Under the pieces are notes generated by a model, which saw nothing but the letters and a program-made list of their open reading frames with translations, made no database searches and was not told the origin of the DNA. The translations under genes and the position numbers were made by a program. From Pocillopora verrucosa (Eukaryota > Cnidaria > Anthozoa > Scleractinia > Pocilloporidae), in the NCBI RefSeq assembly GCF_036669915.1, contig NC_089312.1, positions 24,593,601-24,657,600 of the forward strand: 64,000 bases of DNA, given 5' to 3'. This document shows, in pieces, positions 59,901 through 64,000 of the stretch; position 1 is the first letter of the stretch; the number at the start of each line of letters is the position of its first letter.

Positions 59901-62884
59901 TGGTAACCAAACTAGGAATCGAGGAGAATAGCAAGGCTGAAGAGACTTCAAACTATGAACGGCAGGAAGAAAAAGATGCGAGAGTAGAGAACTTTGCTAA
60001 TTTACCTATGAACGACGAGCAGCTGCCAAAGAGTGACAAACCACCTGGCCTCTCATATGTAGCTCCGCTGGCTGCTAAAATACCCAAGAAGCCCGCAGAG
60101 AAAGTAATCAAGTTGCCCCCCGCCATATCTCTAATTACGCCAAAGAGAGGTATGACATTATCGCAATGAAAGTATTTGGTTGTGAGATGAAAGGTTTACC
60201 AATTTACCACTAAGGATTAACCTTAGAAAATAAAATTACACCGCATTCCATTCACAGAGAATGACAAAAATATCGTCGCTTTGTTTGACATAATTCATAG
60301 GTAAAGATTTCCGAGTGGAAATTCGCTTCACCAAGATGGTTTATACTGATGAGATGCGAGTGCCGGGCAGTAAGGACTTCGAAGAAGCAAAAAGAAACAT
60401 AACTAGTGCCGTAAGCATTTAAATTAACTTGTTGCTTCTGTACTCTAAGATAATCCATTTGTGTTTAGTTCCCAGTATTGTCAAGGTCTATAGTCTCGTA
60501 AGCTAAATATTTAAAATTTTGATCGTAAAACGATCTGATGTTTGTACCTATAGATGAACAGTTTTGTTTCAAGCCATTAAGTTTAAAAAACAGAATGGTA
60601 TGGATTATTTCCCTCTTATTTTGGAGAGTTATATTGGGCTTTTCGGGTGTTTGAATTTGTTTTATCAAGCAAAAAGCAGAGAAAGGTAGTGCGGGAAGGA
60701 AATATACCCTAGGAGGAGTGGCATACACCTTGAGTTAAATCCTCTCCGTTTACATTATTCTGATAACTTCTTTTTAGATTATTAATCTATTCGACGATGA
60801 TGACGGATTCCAAGAAGTGCAGCTGATATCGATACGGTGCGACAAACGATGTGCTTCCCGAAAATAATATATAGATCATCTTGCAAGCTAAAACTATGCA
60901 CTCTTTCAGACGGTATTCATTTTTCATGTTAAGGTCATTTTTCAAAGGATGCCTTCAAGTTATATCCTTCCACGTAAACGGCAAAGTTTACTACCGGTTC
61001 CAAACGTTTGCAGAATAATCTTTTCGGGAGAAAATGTTGGAAACACGGGAGAACAATTTTTTGACATCTTCAATGACTGAGACCTATAGGTGTTTTCTTT
61101 GACTGGTTTCCAATGCAGTTAATTCATTGTTTCTTTGCACGAAGCAAAAGTATCTTTTAAAAATGAACATCACTTTAAGAGTAACATTCTAATTAAAGTC
61201 ATGATGCTGAATGAGTTGTCTTCACCGTAAAATAAACTAAAACTACTTTTCCATTGTAGGAATGGCAGTGTGATAGCGACACTTGGGCTCCTTTTTAAGA
61301 AGGACAAACCAGGAAATCTTAATCGTCTCTCCCTAGCGCTGATTTCCGGGAAGATCGGAAGCTATCTCGTGGCAAACAAATATGAGTCAGCAGGTAAGGG
61401 AAAAAGGACCTGTTCCTTGCTTTACTGAAAATAAAATTTAGCTCTCTATCATCCAAGGTAATGGAAATTATCTCTAGGTAAATTAAATAGCTTCTCCAGC
61501 GAAACTCATGAATTTTTCCTGATTTTGCTTTGGCACAAGCAATAGATGAGTTGAATTGGTTTCTATGCAAGCTTAAATACTTACCTGTCTCAGTTTTACT
61601 TTGCTGGCTCCATTTACTTAACTTAGTGGTAACTACAAAACTGTTGGCTAAAAACAACTCCACGATATATAATGACTTTGAAAATATGCCTTTGCTTGTT
61701 TGTTTGTTTGTTTTTTCAGTCGCTCTACCAGCAGGATATCTAAGACCTAAAAGACCAATACAGAAACAAAGTGTAGGAGTATGCGCACAACCATGCTCCA
61801 AACCAAACATCTGCTACTCCACAGGTTGCGGTGTAGCCTGCTGCGCCTTTCACCCCCACGAACACAAGTATCACCCCCCTGCACGCCTCGCGCCACAAGA
61901 GCTCCCATCGTGCCCTGGTACATGCGACGACAGCTGTTTCCCAGATTGTGATGATGACTGTTGCACTGACATGATGCAGGATGTTGCTCCGGCGCCCGCT
62001 ACAATGACTGGTGCTGCTCCTAGTATGACATGTCCAGGATCTTGTCATTTCTCGTGTTATCCTCAATGCAGCCCACAGTGCTGTGCTACACAATACGTGC
62101 CAAACCCATGCCACCCCTCTTGCCCGGGCTACTGCGCGCCAAGTTGTGATAACGCCTGTTGTGCGGCTAGGAAATCCATTGTTAATAAGTAAGCTTCTTA
62201 TTGTGTCAGATGCGAAAGCATTATACATTGTTAATTGGTAGCACAAAAGATGCAAGGAAGAACTTTTATCATTTACCAACAATATGTCAAACTAATGCCG
62301 GCTAAACTGATAAACAGACATGCTCTCCCTTACGCCTGGAACAAAGAGATGCAAGAAGAGACGTCCTCGCCCATTCGCACGGAGGGTCAAGGATTCTGTA
62401 TTGAATTGTTCCTTCCTATGTATCAGTCATATATTCTTTAAGCTAAGCCTTTATTTTCCCTTTTCTTACCCAGATATTGTAATGATATTGTGGGACAAAA
62501 TTTTAGTTACTCACGTCTGAGTTTATTTCAAATAGCAAATATTCTTTCAGGACTCTACATCTGCACACCACTTTAACTAGAGCCTCATTCTTGCGGCTAA
62601 ACTCACTATTAAATACTGTTAGTCTCTCCAAACAGTACAGCCGGTACAGGAGTGCCCAACGAGCTATAGCACGTCAGATGTACCTAAGAAAACATCTCAA
62701 ACTACCATTCAGACGTCCAAAACCAGTCAGACTGGCTCGACCAGTGCGGCCGAGACAGAGGTCTTACTACATGAGACGAGTTCGACCAGAGAGCCTAGGA
62801 CTTGAAGAATATGACCGAAGTATCATTCATACTGCGCAGGCAGAAACATCTCCCAAACATGACGCTCAGTTTCTAAGTGTTTAA
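56981..62884 (+). CDS. NOWA-like protein: SCP/CAP, SEA, four minicollagen CRDs
   Basis: Nine exons (56981-57029, 57735-58034, 58488-58700, 59346-60149, 60301-60410, 60778-60836, 61260-61393, 61720-62188, 62551-62884) total 2472 bases, exactly 824 codons, all phases agreeing. After a signal peptide comes an SCP/CAP domain (about 25-165; HNAVRARHG, GENLFYMYGG, HFSQLVW), an acidic Ser/Asn-rich linker (about 189-457), a SEA domain (about 459-555) with a GSVIA site at 514-515, four minicollagen-type CRDs (578-598, 621-638, 661-678, 687-704) and an Arg-rich tail to 823. Hydra NOWA, a nematocyst outer-wall antigen, combines SCP, a C-type lectin domain and minicollagen CRDs. Here no C-type lectin domain is seen and a SEA domain takes its place. 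A role in capsule-wall assembly is inferred. If exon 8 is read through, translation stops at 62192, giving a tail-less form. Confidence 0.9.
58722..58850 (+). repeat. Dispersed repeat (AAGAAACCGTGGTG..CGAAACGTCAGC family)
   Basis: A diverged member of the family at 51317-51566, in intron 3 of the NOWA-like gene, 22 bases after the splice donor. Confidence 0.75.
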
Positions 62885-62904
62885 TATGAGACTATGAAAT
62901 GCGG

Positions 62905-63335
62905 TTGTTTCGCTCACGAGTCGTTTCGTCAACGACCAGTTCATTAATGTCTTTGGTCATTTCACTGTCTCAAGTCAGTTCGCTAGCGTCCTATAGGTCG
63001 TTTCGCTGATGTACTTTGGTTTACTGGACCGTAGACGGATGAAAACTTCCAAATTTATCCTTTTCTTTGTACCAAATCGACTTTCTGAGTGTATCGAATG
63101 GACTTAGTGGACGCATGAAATCGACTTTAGTTTGCCTTGAATCTACTTGTATCGAATGGACTTTCAGTTCATAAGGAAACGACTTAACTCCCCCTAAAAC
63201 TTTTCAGTCAATTAGAAGTCGATTTAATACGTTTGCGAAACAACCTATGAGATGTTAGGGTTGGCAAAACAACCTATGACATTGGCGAACTGGTCGTTAG
63301 CAAAACGAATCCTAGGCGAAACCAAACGACCGGTT
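62905..63335. repeat. Diverged GTCGTTTCG/CGAAACGAC minisatellite
   Basis: Units containing GTCGTTTCG or its complement CGAAACGAC occur in both orientations: first half as TCGTTTCGTCAACGACC.., last part as GGCGAAACCAAACGACC... It begins 20 bases after the stop of the NOWA-like gene and is related to the arrays at 7395-7600 and 41077-41280. Confidence 0.7.
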
Positions 63336-64000
63336 ACCGAAATTGCAAATGAACACTGAAAAGAAAAACAAACAAACAAACAAACAAACGAACAAATCAG
63401 CAAATACAGAGTCTGGTATTAAGTTTACTTTCTTAATTAGGGACGATTTCCGCGGAATGCATCAAACGAAAGGTATTCTCTATTTACAGAACTTCAAGAG
63501 GTTTGGAACAGACCAAGACAAATTTATTTTGAAAAGAAATCAGAATGAAACTTCAATACTAAATACATCAATTCCATATATTTTGGAGGATGACATTGTC
63601 ATGAGAAAATCAAGATGTTACATTGTAATAATAAAATTCACATTTAGCTACAGGTAAACTAAGTTCTTTCCAATGTTTCAATAAATGCAACTGTACTATT
63701 TTCAATATTCTTTCCAGTATCTTAGCGTTCATTATGATATCAAAACAACACTTGTCTCGGGAGTTCACAGTTCACTCAGAACTGACAACTTTTAACCATT
63801 CAACTCCCACTACGTAATTTGTAATTCTCCCATCAACTCATGTACATTTTCAAACAACGAGTTATGAGAAGTTACATGTGAAACACTTCTGGAGAATGAA
63901 GGCGTACCATGGCGCACAGGCAAAGATGGGAAACGGACAGAATAAACAACAGGTGTATGGACCGGCACTTGGACGAAAAAGACTACACAGAAAATACAGA
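63336..64000. other. 3' end of window, no gene seen
   Basis: Contains an ACAA microsatellite (about 63366-63394) and what looks like a fragment of a repeat with CATTCAACTCCCA (about 63798-63900). No splice-compatible coding exon is supported. Confidence 0.55.

Noticed and set aside
61740-62282. 180-codon frame antisense to the CRDs of the NOWA-like gene
   Set aside because: Shadow of a GC-rich Cys/Pro exon; no splice sites or domain.

Overview
The window is eukaryotic nuclear DNA from a cnidarian, most likely an anthozoan such as a stony coral. It is AT-rich, with small phase-compatible exons, GT-AG introns and many short dispersed repeats of types I associate with coral genomes. Three genes encode proteins with nematocyst-type domains: minicollagen cysteine-rich domains (CRD, C-x3-C-x3-C-x3-C-x3-CC), SUEL/galactose-binding lectin domains and an SCP/CAP domain. 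That protein combination is otherwise known from cnidarian stinging capsules.

Layout. Positions 1 to about 48626 form one giant inverted repeat: left arm 1-23888, a 453-bp non-repeated spacer at 23889-24341, and right arm 24342-48626 or beyond, because the window starts inside the left arm. Each arm carries the same genes in mirror order. From the outside inwards these are: a minicollagen-CRD/SUEL-lectin gene, two tandem secretory phospholipase A2 genes, an unrecognised exon, a two-exon gene for an 83-residue protein, and the first six coding exons of a MICAL monooxygenase gene. The spacer carries two further exons of the right-arm MICAL gene. The fold point cuts the MICAL calponin-homology domain, so neither arm can encode a whole MICAL at this locus.

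The arms are about 99% alike by eye. They differ in many one-base indels that alternately break the reading frames of one arm or the other, in some substitutions, in a MITE-like 138-bp insertion and in a 326-bp indel. This is what two haplotypes joined head to head in an unpolished long-read assembly would look like. A genuine, slightly diverged inverted duplication remains possible.

The unique part (48627-64000) holds two apparently intact genes. One, on the minus strand, encodes a 307-residue secreted protein with one SUEL lectin domain and a Ser/Thr-rich acidic tail. The other, on the plus strand, has nine exons with matching phases and encodes an 823-residue NOWA-like protein: signal peptide, SCP/CAP domain, acidic linker, SEA domain with a likely self-cleavage site, four minicollagen CRDs and an Arg-rich tail. 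Together with the CRD/lectin gene and the phospholipases, the locus looks like a cluster of stinging-capsule wall and cargo genes. Most remaining sequence is intergenic or intronic and carries fold-back repeats, tRNA-derived elements and minisatellites.
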